Positions 47,620 to 58,341 of a stretch of 64,000 nucleotides of DNA are shown here, in pieces. The stretch is from Hyphomicrobiaceae bacterium. Its GTDB lineage: Bacteria; Pseudomonadota; Alphaproteobacteria; Rhizobiales; Xanthobacteraceae. The stretch spans positions 28,700 to 92,699 of the forward strand of contig CANJBX010000003.1 in NCBI GenBank assembly GCA_947472885.1, written 5' to 3'. A program made the position numbers and the translations under genes. The notes below the pieces were generated by a model. It made no database searches. It saw only the letters and a program-made list of their open reading frames with translations, and was not told where the DNA came from. How positions within the stretch are numbered: the first letter of the stretch is position 1; the number at the start of each line of letters is the position of its first letter.

Positions 47620-49887
47620 TTACAGTGCAAGGCCTTCGGCTTCGGCGAAAGCGGTGAGTTTTTCACGGATCGAAACGCCGGGCACGGTTTTCTCGATCAG
47701 TCCATCGATCAGCACCTTGGCCTTGGCCACGTCGAGATCGAGCAGGAGCGCCTTCACGGGACCGACCGCGGAAGGCGAGAGTGACAGCGAACGATAGCCG
47801 AGCGCGGTGAGCGCCAGCGCGCCAATCGGCTTGGAAGCGAGTTCGCCGCATAGCGTAACGGATTTCTTGTGTTCGATGCCCTTCTGCGCAATGTCGCGCA
47901 GCGCGCGCAGCACCGGCGCCGAGAGCGTGTCAAAACGCTCGGCCACGCGCGCATTGCCGCGATCCACCGCGTAGAAGAACTGCATCAGGTCGTTGGAGCC
48001 GACCGAGAGAAAATCCACGCGCTCGAGCAGCTCGTCAAGCTGGTAGAGCAGCGAAGGCACCTCGAACATCGTGCCGACTTCGACGCGCTCCGGCAACCTG
48101 TGGCCATGGCGGCGAAGGTGCGTGAGTTCGCGCTCGACCAGCAGCTTGGCCTCGTCGAATTCGCCTACCGCAGCGATCATCGGGAACATGATGCGCAACT
48201 CGCGTCCGGCCGCGGCGCGCAGCATGGCGCGCACCTGGCTTCTCAAGAGACCTGGCCGGTCGAGGCCGAGGCGGATCGCGCGCCAGCCGAGCGCGGGATT
48301 TTCCTCTTCGACGTTGCGCATGTACGGCAGAATTTTATCGCCGCCGATATCGAGTGTGCGGAACGTCACCGGCTTGCCGGCGGCAACATCCAGCACGGCG
48401 CGGTACAGCGCGAGCTGTTCGCTGGTGCGCGGGAATTGCGCCGCCACCATGAACTGCAATTCAGTGCGGAACAGGCCGATGCCCGCAGCGCCGGTCTCGG
48501 TCATGTGCGGCAGGTCGATCAGCAGGCCGGCATTGAGCATCAACGTGAAGCTCTGGCCGTCCTTGGTGACGCAGGGCTTGTCGCGCAGCGCCATGTATTG
48601 CAGCTGCCGCCGCGCGCGCAGCCGCACGCTTTCGATATAGGACGCCTCCATGTCGGGAGTCGGGCGGATATGGACGTTGCCGGTCGAGCCATCGACGATG
48701 ATGGCGTCACCCGGATCGACCACGCCGGTCGCGTTGGCGATTTCGCCGACGGTGGCGATGCCGAGTGCGCGGGCGACGATGGCGACATGTGAAGTGGGGC
48801 CACCTTCTTCCAGCACGAGGCCGCGCAATTTCTTGCGGTCGTAGTCGAGCAGGGCGGCAGGCCCCATCATGCGCGCGACCAGCACGGCGTTGTCGGGCAG
48901 GTTGTCGCGGGCGTTGTCGTAATCATGGCCGAGCAACTGGCGCAGCAGGCGGTGCGTCAGGTCCTCCATGTCATGCAGGCGTTCGCGCAGGTAAGGATCG
49001 GTCTGGCGCAGCATGCGCGCGCGGGTGTCGGACTGCACGCGCTCGACGGCGGCTTCGGCGGTGAGGCCGGTCGAGAGCGCTTCCTCAAGCCGGTGAACCC
49101 AGCCGCGGTCGTGCGCGAACATGCGGTAGGCTTCGAGCACGTCATGATGCTCGCCGCCATCGGCAACGTCGCCCCGCTCCAGCATGGTGTCGAGGTCGGC
49201 GCGCAGGATGGCGAGTGCCTCTTCGAGGCGCTGGCGCTCCTTCGTCAGGTCGTCGGCGATGACGTTTTTGATGACGACGCGCGGCTCATGCAGGATGACA
49301 TGGCCGAGCGCGAGGCCGTCGTTGAGCGCCGTGCCCTTGAGATTCAGCGGGCGGCGGACGGCCGGTTCTGCGCCGGGCTTGGCAATCGAGGAAAGTTCGC
49401 CGGAGGCCACCATTTCCGCGACCACCATGGCGGTGGTCTGCAGGGCTTCGACTTCTTCCTCGGAGTAGGTCCGGCGCGCGCGGTTCTGCACGACCAGCAC
49501 GCCGAGCGTATTGCCGGCGCGCAGCACCGGCACGCCGAGGAACGAATGGTAGATTTCTTCGCCGGTTTCCGGGCGGTAGGCGAATGCCGGATGGGTGTGC
49601 GCTTCCGACAGGTTGATGGCGTTGGCTTCGCTCGCGACGAGGCCGACGAGGCCTTCGTCGGTGCGCAGCACTGTTTGATGGACGGCTTCGCGGTTCAGAC
49701 CTTCGGTGGCGTACAGCTCCAAGGTTCCGTCCACGCGCAACACGTAGACAGAGCAAACCTCCGCCACCATGTTGGCAGCGATCAGCACCACGATCTTGTC
49801 GAGGCGATCCTGCGCGCTGACCTGCTCCGCCATCACCTCGCGGAGCCGGCGTAACAGCACGCGCGGACCGCCGAGTGCGCCTCGCAT
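47620..49887 (-). CDS. ptsP: Phosphoenolpyruvate-protein phosphotransferase, nitrogen PTS EI (GAF + EI)
   Basis: N-terminal GAF-like domain then [50 protein letters not shown]. Confidence 0.95.
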   Translation of the reverse strand: MRGALGGPRVLLRRLREVMAEQVSAQDRLDKIVVLIAANMVAEVCSVYVLRVDGTLELYATEGLNREAVHQTVLRTDEGLVGLVASEANAINLSEAHTHPAFAYRPETGEEIYHSFLGVPVLRAGNTLGVLVVQNRARRTYSEEEVEALQTTAMVVAEMVASGELSSIAKPGAEPAVRRPLNLKGTALNDGLALGHVILHEPRVVIKNVIADDLTKERQRLEEALAILRADLDTMLERGDVADGGEHHDVLEAYRMFAHDRGWVHRLEEALSTGLTAEAAVERVQSDTRARMLRQTDPYLRERLHDMEDLTHRLLRQLLGHDYDNARDNLPDNAVLVARMMGPAALLDYDRKKLRGLVLEEGGPTSHVAIVARALGIATVGEIANATGVVDPGDAIIVDGSTGNVHIRPTPDMEASYIESVRLRARRQLQYMALRDKPCVTKDGQSFTLMLNAGLLIDLPHMTETGAAGIGLFRTELQFMVAAQFPRTSEQLALYRAVLDVAAGKPVTFRTLDIGGDKILPYMRNVEEENPALGWRAIRLGLDRPGLLRSQVRAMLRAAAGRELRIMFPMIAAVGEFDEAKLLVERELTHLRRHGHRLPERVEVGTMFEVPSLLYQLDELLERVDFLSVGSNDLMQFFYAVDRGNARVAERFDTLSAPVLRALRDIAQKGIEHKKSVTLCGELASKPIGALALTALGYRSLSLSPSAVGPVKALLLDLDVAKAKVLIDGLIEKTVPGVSIREKLTAFAEAEGLAL

Positions 49888-50081
49888 AAGGGTCCCGCCG
49901 CATCTTGACCGGGAAACCCCGGTTCAAACCCACGTATTGTGTCGGGAAACGTCCGCGGAACCCGGTTCCGCAACGATTTCCACCATGGCTATAGCGGGTG
50001 GAACGGGCCACCCGCAAGGCCAATGGGCCGACTGTGGCCAACCGGGCCACAGCGCCTCAAATCCTGCGGATTTCTCTAATT

Positions 50082-51335
50082 TTAGGCTTTGTCGAGGCCG
50101 TAGAGCGAATGCAGCGTCCGCACCGCCAATTCGGTGAAAGCGCTGTCGATCAGCAGCGAAAACTTGATCTCGGACGTGGTGATGGCGCGGATGTTGATTC
50201 CCCGCTCCGCCAGCGCCTTGAATGCCTGTGCGGCGACGCCGGCGTGGCTGCGCATGCCGATGCCGATGACCGAGACCTTGGTCACGTCAGTCGCGCCGTC
50301 GATTCGGTCGTAGCCGACCGTGCCCTTGACCTTGGTCAGGATGTCCCGGGCGCGGTCATAGTCGGCGGAAGGCACGGTAAAGGTGAGGTCCGTGGTCGCG
50401 CCGTCGGCCGACACGTTCTGCACGATCATGTCGACGTTGATATTGCCGTCGGCGAGCGGACCGAAGATGGCGGCGGCGACGCCGGGCTTGTCCTGTACGC
50501 GGCGCAGCGAGACCTGGGCTTCATCCTTGGAAAAGGCGATGCCGGTGACGACCTGTTGTTCCATGATTTCTGCCTCATCGCAGATAAGTGTTCCGGGCGG
50601 AGTGCCATGCGGATCGATGCTGTCAGGCGCCTCGAAGCTCGAACGCACGAAGATGCGCACGTTGTGCACCATGCCGAGTTCGACCGAGCGGACCTGCAAA
50701 ACCTTGGCGCCGAGGGAAGCCAGTTCCAGCATTTCCTCGAACGCAATCTTTTCCATCCGCCTGGCCTTCGGGACCACGCGCGGATCGGTCGTGTAGACGC
50801 CATCGACGTCAGTGTAGATGTCGCAGCGCTCGGCCTGCATCGCGGCGGCGATTGCAACCGCCGACGTGTCCGAGCCGCCGCGGCCGAGCGTCGTGATGCG
50901 GCCGGTTTCCTTGTGGATGCCCTGGAACCCCGCGATCACTGCGACTTCGCCGCGCTCCTTGAAACCCTTGACCAGTTCGTCGGCGTTGACGTCGAGGATG
51001 CGCGCGGAAGCATGGGCGTCGGACGTGATGATGGGAAGTTGCCAGCCCAGCCAGGAGCGCGCCGGAATGCCCATGGATTCGAGCGTCATCGCAAGGAGGC
51101 CAGCCGTGACCTGTTCGCCGGACGCGACCACGGCGTCGTATTCGCGCGCGTCATGCCGCGGCGCGGCAGCCTTGCACCAGGCGACCAGTTCATTGGTCTT
51201 GCCCGACATGGCCGAAACCACGACGGCAACGTGATGACCGGCATCGACCTCGCGCTTGACGTGGTGCGCGACGTTGCGGATGCGGTCGATGTCGGCGACG
51301 GACGTGCCGCCGAATTTCATTACGAGGCGGGCCAT
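50082..51335 (-). CDS. lysC: Aspartate kinase
   Basis: MARLVMKFGGTSVADIDRIRNVA, TTLGRGGSDTSAVAIAA, two ACT domains. Confidence 0.97.
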   Translation of the reverse strand: MARLVMKFGGTSVADIDRIRNVAHHVKREVDAGHHVAVVVSAMSGKTNELVAWCKAAAPRHDAREYDAVVASGEQVTAGLLAMTLESMGIPARSWLGWQLPIITSDAHASARILDVNADELVKGFKERGEVAVIAGFQGIHKETGRITTLGRGGSDTSAVAIAAAMQAERCDIYTDVDGVYTTDPRVVPKARRMEKIAFEEMLELASLGAKVLQVRSVELGMVHNVRIFVRSSFEAPDSIDPHGTPPGTLICDEAEIMEQQVVTGIAFSKDEAQVSLRRVQDKPGVAAAIFGPLADGNINVDMIVQNVSADGATTDLTFTVPSADYDRARDILTKVKGTVGYDRIDGATDVTKVSVIGIGMRSHAGVAAQAFKALAERGINIRAITTSEIKFSLLIDSAFTELAVRTLHSLYGLDKA

Positions 51336-51500
51336 GGAGAAGTTTCTGGCGCTCCGGGGGGCAAAAATCGCGCGTATCCATAGCCGCCGGACGTGCCACC
51401 CGCAACCTGCAAGGCAAATCAGCCTTTACCCGTGACTTTTGACGGTTTCAGGCCCGGACGGCCGGTTGCCGCGGCCGTGCTGTGGCAGTAGGTAACGGGC

Positions 51501-52250
51501 ATGGTTTCAGGAACCGCCAACAGCACGGTTGACGACGAGGAAGTCGCGCGTTTTTCGGCGCTCGCCGAGACGTGGTGGGACCCGCGCGGCAAGATGGCCG
51601 TGCTGCACAAGTTCAATCCGGTGCGGCTGGCCTATATCCGCGACGTGGCCTGCAAGAAGTTCGACCGCGATCCCAAAAAGCTCGGTTGCCTGTCGGGCCT
51701 GCGCATCCTCGATATCGGCTGCGGCGGCGGCATCCTGTCCGAACCGCTGGCGCGGCTTGGCGCCAGCGTTGTCGGCGCCGACCCGTCGGAAACCAACATC
51801 GAGGTTGCCCGCCTGCACGCCGGCAAGAGCGGTGCGGCGATCGACTATCGCGCGACGACGGCGGAGACGCTGGCGGATGCCGGCGAGAAGTTCGACATCG
51901 TGCTGGCGATGGAAGTGATCGAGCATGTTGCGGACGTTGAGCTGTTCATCTCGCGCTGCGCCGAAATGGTGAAGCCCGGCGGCTTCATGATCGTGGCGAC
52001 GCTCAACCGTACCCTGAAGAGTTTTGCACTGGCGATTGTCGGCGCGGAGTACGTGCTGGGCTGGCTGCCGCGCGGCACCCACCGCTGGGACAAGTTTGTC
52101 ACGCCGAACGAACTCGAGATCGCGCTTGAGATGGCGGAGATGCAGATCAGCGCCGAATCCGGCGTGCTTTATAATTTGCTTGCTGACCGTTGGGAGCTCA
52201 CCTCCGACATGGATGTGAACTACATGGTGATCGCGGAGCGTGTCGGGTGA
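51501..52250 (+). CDS. ubiG: Ubiquinone biosynthesis O-methyltransferase
   Basis: [48 protein letters not shown]. Confidence 0.95.
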   Translation: MVSGTANSTVDDEEVARFSALAETWWDPRGKMAVLHKFNPVRLAYIRDVACKKFDRDPKKLGCLSGLRILDIGCGGGILSEPLARLGASVVGADPSETNIEVARLHAGKSGAAIDYRATTAETLADAGEKFDIVLAMEVIEHVADVELFISRCAEMVKPGGFMIVATLNRTLKSFALAIVGAEYVLGWLPRGTHRWDKFVTPNELEIALEMAEMQISAESGVLYNLLADRWELTSDMDVNYMVIAERVG

Positions 52251-53140
52251 TCGCGCCGTGGCTGTGGGCGGTCTTTACGCTGATCGCCGCCGGCGGACAG
52301 ACCGTGCGCAATGCCATGCAGCGCTCGCTGACCGCGAGCCTCGGCACTGTCGGTGCGACGCAGGTGCGCTTCCTGTTCGGGTTTCCGTTCTCGGTTATTT
52401 TCCTGATCGGCGTGTGCATCGCGCTCGACCGCAAGCCGCCGCTACCTGACGGATGGTACTGGCTGTGGGTGCTTGAAGGCGCTGCCGCGCAGTTCGCCGC
52501 CACGTCGCTGATGCTGGCGGCAATGGGGGAGCGTTCGTTCGTCGTCACCATTGCCTATATCAAGACCGAGCCGGTGCAGGTCGCGCTGTTCGGCCTCGTG
52601 CTGCTGGGCGATCACGTCACATGGATGATGGCGCTGGCGATCCTGATCGCAACCGCCGGCGTGGTGGCGATGTCGTTCAAGCCGGGTGCCATGTCGGGCG
52701 GCATCAAGCCGACGGTGCTGGGGCTTGTGTCGGGTGGGCTGTTCGGCCTGTCGGCGGTCGGCTTTCGCGGCGCGATCCTGAAGCTCGACGATCCGAGTTT
52801 CTTGATGGCGGCGACGTTCACGTTGACGATGGGGCTGCTGATCCAGGCGATATTGCTGACGTCGTGGCTTTATTTCCGCGACCGCGCCGTGCTCAACGCA
52901 ATCATCCGCGCGTGGCGGCCATCGCTGTTCGCGGGCTTTATGGGCGCGCTGGCGTCGCAGTTCTGGTATCTCGCTTTTGCCATCGCGACGGCGGCAAGCG
53001 TGCGCACGCTGGCGCTCGTCGAGGTGCTGTTCGCGCAGGCGATCTCCCGCTTCATCTTCAAGCAGCCGACGACGAACCGCGAACTTGGCGGTATGGTGCT
53101 GATCGTGATCGGGTGTTTGCTGCTGATCTGGGCCTATTGA
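52247..53140 (+). CDS. DMT-superfamily (EamA-like) transporter
   Basis: About ten hydrophobic segments; GTG start at 52247 overlapping ubiG stop. Confidence 0.8.
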   Translation: MIAPWLWAVFTLIAAGGQTVRNAMQRSLTASLGTVGATQVRFLFGFPFSVIFLIGVCIALDRKPPLPDGWYWLWVLEGAAAQFAATSLMLAAMGERSFVVTIAYIKTEPVQVALFGLVLLGDHVTWMMALAILIATAGVVAMSFKPGAMSGGIKPTVLGLVSGGLFGLSAVGFRGAILKLDDPSFLMAATFTLTMGLLIQAILLTSWLYFRDRAVLNAIIRAWRPSLFAGFMGALASQFWYLAFAIATAASVRTLALVEVLFAQAISRFIFKQPTTNRELGGMVLIVIGCLLLIWAY

Positions 53141-53141
53141 T

Positions 53142-53540
53142 ATGACGGGAAAACGTGACGACGTCGAATTCCTGAAATCCAATGCGGTGCTGCCGCCGGA
53201 ATTGCCGTTCTCCGATGGCGTGCGTGTCGGCGGACTGGTGATCCTTTCCGGCCAGATCGGCGTCGTGCCGGGTTCGCTCAAGCTCGTTGAAGGCGGCATC
53301 GTTACCGAAGCGCGTCAGACATTCGAGAATATCCGTCTGACGCTTGAGGCCCACGGCCTGAGCCTGCGCGACGTCGTGCGGGTGCAGATCATGCTCGCGG
53401 ACATGGCCGACTGGCCACGCTTCAACGAAGTCTATCGCGAATTTTTCGCCGAACCGTGGCCGGCGCGCAGCGCATTCGGCGCAAACGGGCTGGCGCTGGG
53501 CGCGCAGGTCGAGGTGGAGGCGTTCGCAGCGAAGCGATAA
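53142..53540 (+). CDS. RidA/YjgF family protein
   Basis: PPELPFSDGVRVGGLVILSGQIGV...QTFENIRLTLEAHGLSLRDVVRVQIMLADM. Confidence 0.9.
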   Translation: MTGKRDDVEFLKSNAVLPPELPFSDGVRVGGLVILSGQIGVVPGSLKLVEGGIVTEARQTFENIRLTLEAHGLSLRDVVRVQIMLADMADWPRFNEVYREFFAEPWPARSAFGANGLALGAQVEVEAFAAKR

Positions 53541-53981
53541 TTAGCGCTTCACCGCGATCAGCACGGCGCCGGCGGCGATCAATCCAATGCCGATCCAGTC
53601 CTTCGCCGGCGGCCGTTCGCCCAGAAACACGACGGCAAAAATCGCGACGAGAACGACGCTCAGCTTGTCGATGGGCGCGACCTGCGCGGCATTGCCGATT
53701 TTCAGGGCGCGGAAATAACACACCCACGACGCGCCGGTGGCGAGGCCGGACAGCAGCAGGAACACATAGGTTTTGGTGGAGACCGTGCCAGGGTTCTGGA
53801 ACTGGTCGGTCGCGAACAGGAACGCGCCAAGACACAGCAGGATGACGATGGTGCGGATAAAGGTCGCGAAATCCGAATTGATGTTCTCGATGCCGACCTT
53901 GGCGAAGATCGCCGTGAGTGCGGCAAACACCGCCGACAGGACTGCCCAGAACTGCCAGGAGGTGAGGGCGCTTTCGGTCAT
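53541..53981 (-). CDS. Single-domain EamA-family transporter
   Basis: WQFWAVLSAVFAALTAIFAKVGIENINSDFATFIRTIVILL...AQVAPIDKLSVVLVAIFAVVFLGE; 146 aa. Confidence 0.88.
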   Translation of the reverse strand: MTESALTSWQFWAVLSAVFAALTAIFAKVGIENINSDFATFIRTIVILLCLGAFLFATDQFQNPGTVSTKTYVFLLLSGLATGASWVCYFRALKIGNAAQVAPIDKLSVVLVAIFAVVFLGERPPAKDWIGIGLIAAGAVLIAVKR

Positions 53982-54039
53982 GATCCGCTCCCGTCATTCC
54001 AGAAATCGGAACGCTGTACGCAGCGGTCCGGATGACAAC

Positions 54040-54519
54040 TCAGTTTCTGTCGTCCGGCAACACCGGCAGCGGCAGCAACTCGACGCCCTCTTCGATCAGT
54101 TCCTTGGCTTCTTCCGGCGTGGCTTCGCCGTAGATCGAGCGATGCTCGGTCTCGCCGTAGTGCATCTTGCGTGCTTCTTCGGGGAATTTCTGGCCGACAT
54201 TGTCGGAATTCTTCACCAGGTGATCGCGCAGTTCGCGCAGCTTCTGGCGAAACTCCTTTTCCTCCGGCGAAGCGATGGCGACCGGCGTAGTGTCGGACGC
54301 AGCGGCCGGCATGGCCGCAACAGCCTCCGGCCTGCCGGTCTTGCGTTTGTTGCCCTTGGCGGTGAGGCGCGGCGCCATCAGCGCCTTCTCGACCTTGGCC
54401 GAATCGCACAGCGGGCAGGTGACAAGTTTCTTCTTCAACTGCTTGTCGTAGGCGTCGGAACTGGCGAACCACGATTCAAACGAATGTTTCTTGTCGCAGA
54501 CGAGCGTGTATTTGATCAT
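54040..54519 (-). CDS. DUF1178 family protein
   Basis: MIKYTLVCDKKHSFESWFASSDAYDKQLKKKLVTCPLCDSAKVEKALMAP. Confidence 0.93.
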   Translation of the reverse strand: MIKYTLVCDKKHSFESWFASSDAYDKQLKKKLVTCPLCDSAKVEKALMAPRLTAKGNKRKTGRPEAVAAMPAAASDTTPVAIASPEEKEFRQKLRELRDHLVKNSDNVGQKFPEEARKMHYGETEHRSIYGEATPEEAKELIEEGVELLPLPVLPDDRN

Positions 54520-55406
54520 TTCGTGTTCCGCACCGCGTGCAGATGCGCGGGCTCGGCGACCGGCGTTGTCACTTCAAAGCGGCGGCCGTGCTGTAGCGAA
54601 GGAATGCGTCCGCGCACGGTCGCGACCATTGCCGGGTCAATGTCGGCAAACGTGACGCCCGGTTCGGTACCGCCTTCGGCGATGACCTTGCCCCATGGAT
54701 CGACGACGATGGAATGGCCGAAGGTTTCGCGGCCATCCTCATGCTTGCCGCCTTGCGCGGCCGCCATCACGTAAGCGCCATTCTCGATGGCGCGCGCGCG
54801 CATCAGTGTGTTCCAGTGCGCTTCGCCAGTCTGCTTGGTGAACGCCGCCGGAATGGCGATGAACGACGCGCCGGCTTCGGCCAGTGCGCGATAAAGCGCC
54901 GGAAAGCGCAGGTCGTAGCAGATCGTAATGCCGAGCCGGCCCCACGGCAGATCCGCCGCGGCGGCGACGTCGCCGGCCTTGTAGCTCTTGGACTCGCGAT
55001 AGCTTTCGCCGCCGACGAGATCGACATCGAACATATGGATCTTGTCATAGCGCGCGGCGATATCGCCCTTGGGATCGATCACGAAGGCGCGGTTGGCGGC
55101 GTGTTCTTTCGCGACGCGAATCGCCAGCGAGCCGATGTGCAGCCAGATGCCGTGCTTGCGCGCAGTCTCACGGAACGTCGCGAGGCTGGTGTCCTTGTCT
55201 TCCTCGGCAATCAGCGTGAGCAATTCGTCGCGCGAGCGCACGCACAGGTTCGTCATCTCCGGCGTCTGCACATAGTCTGCGCCGCCGGCCTTCGCTTCGC
55301 CGATCAGCTTCACCGCGGTGTCGATGTTGGCCGCGGGCGTGCGCCCGGAGCGCATCCCGACAAGGCCGACGCGGAACGTGGCGGATTGGCCGGTGGAGGA
55401 TGTCAT
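54516..55406 (-). CDS. Carbon-nitrogen hydrolase family protein (Nit-like)
   Basis: YVQTPEMTN, YDKIHMFDVDLVGGESYRES, ITICYDLRFPALYRAL (catalytic Cys region). Confidence 0.93.
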   Translation of the reverse strand: MTSSTGQSATFRVGLVGMRSGRTPAANIDTAVKLIGEAKAGGADYVQTPEMTNLCVRSRDELLTLIAEEDKDTSLATFRETARKHGIWLHIGSLAIRVAKEHAANRAFVIDPKGDIAARYDKIHMFDVDLVGGESYRESKSYKAGDVAAAADLPWGRLGITICYDLRFPALYRALAEAGASFIAIPAAFTKQTGEAHWNTLMRARAIENGAYVMAAAQGGKHEDGRETFGHSIVVDPWGKVIAEGGTEPGVTFADIDPAMVATVRGRIPSLQHGRRFEVTTPVAEPAHLHAVRNTK

Positions 55407-55412
55407 GCGTAC

Positions 55413-55673
55413 TCAGCCCGCCGCCAGCAGCGGATCGAGCTTGCCGTCGTGTTCGAGTTCATAGAGTTCGTCGCAGCCGCCGACGTGGGTCTGGCCGATG
55501 AAAATCTGCGGCACGGTCGTGCGGCCGTTGGCGCGCGCGAACATTTCCTGACGCTTTTCGGCGTTGCCCATGACATTGAACTCGGTGAATGCCACGCCCT
55601 TCTTGGTCAGAAGTTCCTTGGCGGCGATGCAATAGGGGCAGATCGGGGTCGTGTAGAGTTCGACGGCGGGCAT
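55413..55673 (-). CDS. grxC: Glutaredoxin 3
   Basis: VELYTTPICPYCIAAKELLTKKG (CPYC), TVPQIFIGQTHVGGCDEL. Confidence 0.96.
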   Translation of the reverse strand: MPAVELYTTPICPYCIAAKELLTKKGVAFTEFNVMGNAEKRQEMFARANGRTTVPQIFIGQTHVGGCDELYELEHDGKLDPLLAAG

Positions 55674-55714
55674 GTTTCAGGCTTTCGGGGGCGAATTGAT
55701 GTGGTGCTGCAACA

Positions 55715-56596
55715 CTATATGGGGTTGCGCGTACCCTCCACAACCCGCGCAAAAACGAGGACATCGACGCTCAAGGCACCCGCCCGCAGCAGCACGCGGG
55801 CGCAATTATCGACGGTGGCGCCGGAAGTTAGCACGTCGTCCACCAGCACAAGCCGTTTGCCGCGCGCGGCAGCCTTGCCTTCCGGCGGGACGGCGAATGC
55901 GCCCTGCACATTGGCATCGCGTTCGGCCTGATTGAGCCCGACCTGCTGGCGTGTCGCACGCATGCGCCTGAGGATGTCGTAGGCGACCGGGATAGCGCTG
56001 TGGGATGAAATCGTCTGCGCCAGCGCCGCCGACTGGTTGAAGCGCCGCGCCCATTGCCGCCGCCAGTGCAGCGGCACCGGCACCAGCGCGTCGGCGCCTT
56101 CCAGCATTTCCTTACCCGCAAGCGCCATCCAGCGGCCCATGGCCGGCGCGAGATCGATGCGGTCGCCATACTTGAAGGCGTGGACGAGGGTGCGCGCCAC
56201 GTCGTCGTAGCGCACGGCGGCGCGGGCGCGGTTATAGGCCGGCGGATCGGCGATGGCTTCCATCGACAGGATGCCGGGGCCGGGGTCGTAGACGAAGGGA
56301 ATGCCGAGCCGCTCGCAGTAAGGCCGTGCGATGAATGACAGTCGCCCCCAGCAACCGGCGCACAGGCCGCCCTGATCGGCGACCGGATCGCGGCAGGCCG
56401 GACACAGCGGCGGCAGCGCGGTATCGAGCGCGAAGCCCAGCGCGGCGCGCATGCCGGCGGTAAACCGGCGGCCAAGCGTGGACGTTATATTTCGGCCAAC
56501 TTCTCTATCTGTCGCCAGCGGCTCCATGGCGCTATAGCTCCCTGACGCTAGGCTAGCGCCGGCGCGGATACCTCTCAACCGGCCTGACGATGACAA
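55715..56596 (-). CDS. ComF family phosphoribosyltransferase-like protein
   Basis: CPACRDPVADQGGLCAGCWGRLSF zinc finger, KRLVLVDDVLTSGATVDNCARVL PRPP motif. Confidence 0.92.
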   Translation of the reverse strand: MSSSGRLRGIRAGASLASGSYSAMEPLATDREVGRNITSTLGRRFTAGMRAALGFALDTALPPLCPACRDPVADQGGLCAGCWGRLSFIARPYCERLGIPFVYDPGPGILSMEAIADPPAYNRARAAVRYDDVARTLVHAFKYGDRIDLAPAMGRWMALAGKEMLEGADALVPVPLHWRRQWARRFNQSAALAQTISSHSAIPVAYDILRRMRATRQQVGLNQAERDANVQGAFAVPPEGKAAARGKRLVLVDDVLTSGATVDNCARVLLRAGALSVDVLVFARVVEGTRNPI

Positions 56597-57492
56597 ATTC
56601 GCATTTGATCTTTGACCGCAAGCTGATTGCCGCCCGTGCGCGCCGCGCCCGCGCGCTGGGGCCGGCGACGTTCCTGATGGAGCGGGCCGCAGGCGATCTG
56701 GTGGAGCGGCTTGCGGCCGTGCTGCGCGAGTTTCCGCTGGCGCTCGATCTCGGTACGCCGAACGATGCGGTGCGGAATCTCCTGAAGGGTCAGCGCGCCA
56801 TCGGCTCGATCGTCGCCGCGAATGCCAGCGCTGAAAGTCTCGCTTCCCATGGTGGGCCCAAGGTCGTCGCCGACGAAGAAATCCTCCCGTTCGGCAATGC
56901 GAGCTTTGAATTGATCGTTTCCGTGCTGGCGCTGCAAGCGGTCAACGACCTGCCGGGCACGCTCATCCAGATCCGCCGCGCACTCAAGCCGGATGGGCTT
57001 TTCATGGGGGCGGTGTTTGGCGGCAATACGCTGACGGAGCTGCGCGAAAGTTTTTTCTCCGCGGAGGAAGAGATCGAAGGCGGCGCGTCACCGCGCATTG
57101 CACCGTTCCTGGAAGTGCGGGAAGCGGGCGGGCTGCTTCAGCGGGCGGGCTTCGCGCTGCCTGTCGTGGACGTCGATAACATCACCGTGCGCTACGCATC
57201 GCCGTTCTCGCTGATGCGCGATTTGCGCGCGATGGGCGCAACCAATCCGCTGATTGAGCGGCGAAGGAAGCCGTTGCGGCGCGCGACACTGGTGCGGGCG
57301 GCGGAAATCTATGCCGAAAAATTTGGCGAAGCCGACGGCAAGGTGCGCGCCACATTTGATATCGTGTGGTTGTCCGGCTGGGCGCCGCATGAAAGCCAGC
57401 AGAAGCCGCTGGCGCCGGGCTCCGCGACGGCGCGGCTCGCCGATGCGCTCGGCACGTCGGAAATTCCGACCGGCGAGAAAGCAGGAGGTTGA
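56590..57492 (+). CDS. SAM-dependent methyltransferase (BioC/NDUFAF5-like)
   Basis: LIFDRKLIAARARRARAL, LDLGTPNDAVRNLL, QAVNDLPGTLIQIRRALKPDGLFMGAVFGGNTLTELRESF. Confidence 0.88.
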   Translation: MTNSHLIFDRKLIAARARRARALGPATFLMERAAGDLVERLAAVLREFPLALDLGTPNDAVRNLLKGQRAIGSIVAANASAESLASHGGPKVVADEEILPFGNASFELIVSVLALQAVNDLPGTLIQIRRALKPDGLFMGAVFGGNTLTELRESFFSAEEEIEGGASPRIAPFLEVREAGGLLQRAGFALPVVDVDNITVRYASPFSLMRDLRAMGATNPLIERRRKPLRRATLVRAAEIYAEKFGEADGKVRATFDIVWLSGWAPHESQQKPLAPGSATARLADALGTSEIPTGEKAGG

Positions 57493-57493
57493 G

Positions 57494-57931
57494 ATGTCCG
57501 CACGTCCGCTGCCGCTCTCCCGTGCCGCATTCGCGCACTTTCAAACGATTACGACGCGCTGGATGGACAATGACGTCTACGGCCACGTCAACAACGTGCA
57601 GTATTATTCGTTCTTCGACACCGTGGTGAATGGCTACCTGATCGCGAACGGCGCGCTTGATCCGGAGCGCGGCGCCGTGATCGGCCTCGTGGTCGAGACG
57701 CATTGCAATTATTTCGAGCCGCTGCGTTTCCCGCAGATCGTCGAGGCCGGATTGCGGGTCGCCCATCTCGGCACCAGTTCGGTGCGCTACGAAATCGGAT
57801 TGTTTGAAAGCGATGCCGATGCTGCCGCCGCGCAGGGGCATTTCGTGTACGTCTACGTTGACCGTGCGACGCGGCGGCCGGTCTTGCTTCCCGAATTGCT
57901 GCGGACGGCGCTGGCGCCGCTGACAGCCTAG
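57494..57931 (+). CDS. Acyl-CoA thioesterase (4HBT-like)
   Basis: TRWMDNDVYGHVNNVQYYSFFDTVVN hot-dog motif; RBS AGGAGG; start chosen at 57494. Confidence 0.9.
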   Translation: MSARPLPLSRAAFAHFQTITTRWMDNDVYGHVNNVQYYSFFDTVVNGYLIANGALDPERGAVIGLVVETHCNYFEPLRFPQIVEAGLRVAHLGTSSVRYEIGLFESDADAAAAQGHFVYVYVDRATRRPVLLPELLRTALAPLTA

Positions 57932-57942
57932 ATCGTGTTTTC

Positions 57943-58341
57943 TTATAGCAGGGAAGTGAGATGCGAGATCAGCGGCAGGTCCGCCGGCGGCATCGGATAG
58001 TCTCTCAGCTTTGCAGGCTTCACCCAGGTTAGTTGCTGGCCTTCCAGCGGGGTGACGAAGCCTTCCCAGCGGCGGCAGACGTAGAGCGGCATCAGCAACT
58101 GGAAGTCCTCGTAAGTGTGGCTCGCAAAAGTCAAAGGTGCAAGACAGGCCTCCTTCACGACGATGCCGAGTTCTTCCCTTAATTCGCGGATGAGCGCCTC
58201 TTCAGGCCGCTCGCCCTGTTCCACCTTGCCGCCCGGAAACTCCCACAGGCCGGCCATCGAGCGGCCCTCGGGCCGTTGCGCGATCAGCACGCGGCCGTCG
58301 GTATCGATCAGCGCGCAGGCGGCAACGAGGACGAGTTTCAC
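57943..58341 (-). CDS. mutT: (Deoxy)nucleoside triphosphate pyrophosphohydrolase, MutT/Nudix
   Basis: [30 protein letters not shown] Nudix box. Confidence 0.92.
   Translation of the reverse strand: MKLVLVAACALIDTDGRVLIAQRPEGRSMAGLWEFPGGKVEQGERPEEALIRELREELGIVVKEACLAPLTFASHTYEDFQLLMPLYVCRRWEGFVTPLEGQQLTWVKPAKLRDYPMPPADLPLISHLTSLL

Noticed and set aside
47869-49854. 307- and 309-aa plus-strand ORFs opposite ptsP
   Set aside because: Antisense shadows of ptsP with low-complexity composition.
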